A DNA stretch of 64,000 nt from Asaia sp003994335 (GTDB taxonomy: Bacteria > Pseudomonadota > Alphaproteobacteria > Acetobacterales > Acetobacteraceae). The number at the start of each line of letters is the position of its first letter. The first letter of the stretch is position 1. The notes under the pieces were generated by a model. It did no database searches, was not told where the DNA came from, and saw nothing but the letters and a program-made list of their open reading frames with translations. The position numbers and the translations under genes were made by a program. The DNA lies in the NCBI RefSeq assembly GCF_037151175.1, contig NZ_JBBCOR010000005.1, positions 124,001-188,000 on the forward strand, written 5' to 3'. Positions 63,086 through 64,000 of this stretch are shown here, piece by piece.

Positions 63086-64000
63086 TCCCCTGCCCGTTCA
63101 GCCGCGCGTCGGGCGAACAGATCCCTGAAAACCGGAAAGATGTCGCGTCTGTCCTGAACCTGACGCATGGCCAGTTGTGGCGTTGTATCGGCGATCGCCT
63201 TGTAGCCGCGCCATAGATCGGTCTCGCTGCGCAGCAACGCACCGCCCATGCTTACCTCGACATAGGCGAAATACTGCACTACTGGCAGAATTGCCTCGGT
63301 CATCAGGCGATTGACCTTGTTCATGTCAGACGAGATATTGTCTCCGTCCGAGACCTGGGCGACGTAGATATTCCACTTATCGGTGGGATAGCGCTCGGAT
63401 TGTACCTGATGCATGAGGTCGAGCGCGGTCGAGACAACCGTGCCGCCGGTGCGCGGGTCTGTAAAGAAGACGTCCTCATCGACTTCTTCCGCCGTCTCGG
63501 CATGGCGAATGAAGACGATCTCCAGCTTTTCGTAACGTTTTTCGAGAAACACATGCAGCAGCATGAAAAACTGCTTTCCCAACTCCTTCATCTTTTCGGT
63601 CATGGACCCCGAGACGTCCATAATACAGAAGATTACCGCCTGCGTGGTAGGCTTAGGCACAGGGGTAAAGCGTCGATAGCGCAGATCCACCGGGTCGACC
63701 CAGGGGATACGGGCGATACGCTGGCGAAGCGCATCGCGCCCTTCGCGCAGTTCCTGAAGCTTCAGAAACTGGCTGTCTGTGAGCGGTCTTTGCGCCTCGA
63801 GCGCTGAGATCTCCTCCTCGACATCGAGTAATTCCTGAGGCTTGGGGCGCTTGAGCCCGATACGGCGTCCCATTGAACGCCGCATGGTCCGTCCGAGATC
63901 GATCTGGGACGGAGAACCATCGCTCGTCAGGCCTGAACGGCTCGTTGCGAGAGAAGTGGTCGAGGCGATTTCGCGTTTGACCAGATCGGGGAGTTCGAGA
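63082..64000 (-). CDS. yeaH: YeaH/YhbH-type VWA protein, partial (N-terminus beyond right edge)
   Basis: A DUF444/YeaH protein running off the right edge; about 305 residues are visible. The reading frame stays open through 64000 (LELPDLVKREIA near the edge), so the internal ATG at 63885 is not the start. The VWA-like MIDAS is in CIMDVSGSMTEKM (DxSxS). YeaH, PrkA and SpoVR form a stress or stationary-phase operon; YeaH is a VWA partner of PrkA. The coupling to spoVR (ATGA) supports this. Confidence 0.92.
   Translation of the reverse strand, partial: LELPDLVKREIASTTSLATSRSGLTSDGSPSQIDLGRTMRRSMGRRIGLKRPKPQELLDVEEEISALEAQRPLTDSQFLKLQELREGRDALRQRIARIPWVDPVDLRYRRFTPVPKPTTQAVIFCIMDVSGSMTEKMKELGKQFFMLLHVFLEKRYEKLEIVFIRHAETAEEVDEDVFFTDPRTGGTVVSTALDLMHQVQSERYPTDKWNIYVAQVSDGDNISSDMNKVNRLMTEAILPVVQYFAYVEVSMGGALLRSETDLWRGYKAIADTTPQLAMRQVQDRRDIFPVFRDLFARRAAERAGE

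Overview
The window looks like chromosome of an acetic acid bacterium (Acetobacteraceae, near Asaia, Kozakia or Gluconobacter). The grounds are a high-GC alphaproteobacterial gene style, a protein at 22.2 kb that I recognise as very like the Gluconobacter oxydans D-arabitol dehydrogenase, a polyol ABC transporter, an edd-eda pair and a coupled ackA-xfp (acetate kinase/phosphoketolase) pair. This comes from recalled family features; no search was run. I see no rRNA, tRNA, CRISPR array, insertion sequence or prophage.

Layout. 0-3.9 kb: a left-edge kinase-like phosphotransferase coupled to a TonB-dependent receptor (TBDR) with a Fur-box-like palindrome upstream, and a hypothetical gene. 3.9-8.2 kb: MFS transporter, amidase and nadK on the minus strand, then moaB. 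8.2-12 kb: a 1245-residue protein joining short repeats, a WbsX-like domain and two glycosyltransferase domains. 12-15 kb: metX-metW and a nitroreductase. 15-22 kb: rhlE, then ackA-xfp-HAD phosphatase-GST. 22-27.6 kb (minus): FGGY kinase, two permeases, ABC ATPase and arabitol dehydrogenase, with no substrate-binding protein gene. 27.8-30.7 kb: a second TBDR broken by a frameshift in a G4C4 run. 31-33.5 kb: edd-eda with a strong terminator. 33.6-37.8 kb: a tripartite MFS/HlyD/outer-membrane efflux operon, followed by an AT-rich region with near-perfect palindromes. 38-44 kb: a YdjM-like membrane protein, purH, a secreted protein with a duplicated domain, an AGE-family isomerase and a glycosyltransferase with a discoidin-like tail. 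44.5-52 kb: clpB, a Tat-signal SDR, gyrB and a DUF3108-like protein. 52-58.6 kb: gph diverging from glmU-glmS-thiO-thiS-thiG-thiE. 58.7-64 kb: a long Na+/H+ antiporter with a C-terminal cyclic-nucleotide-binding-like domain, then spoVR and a right-edge yeaH.

How the genes fit together. D-arabitol (or a related polyol) can be imported, oxidised to a pentulose and phosphorylated. Phosphoketolase can then split xylulose-5-P to acetyl-P, from which acetate kinase makes ATP. Edd/Eda provide the parallel Entner-Doudoroff route from gluconate. The most interesting points are the polyol transporter without a binding protein, the phase-variation-like break in the TBDR, the multi-domain glycan protein, the Tat-exported SDR, the antiporter with a degenerate nucleotide-binding domain, and the palindromes at 37.8 kb. 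I did not find a clearly new multi-gene system.
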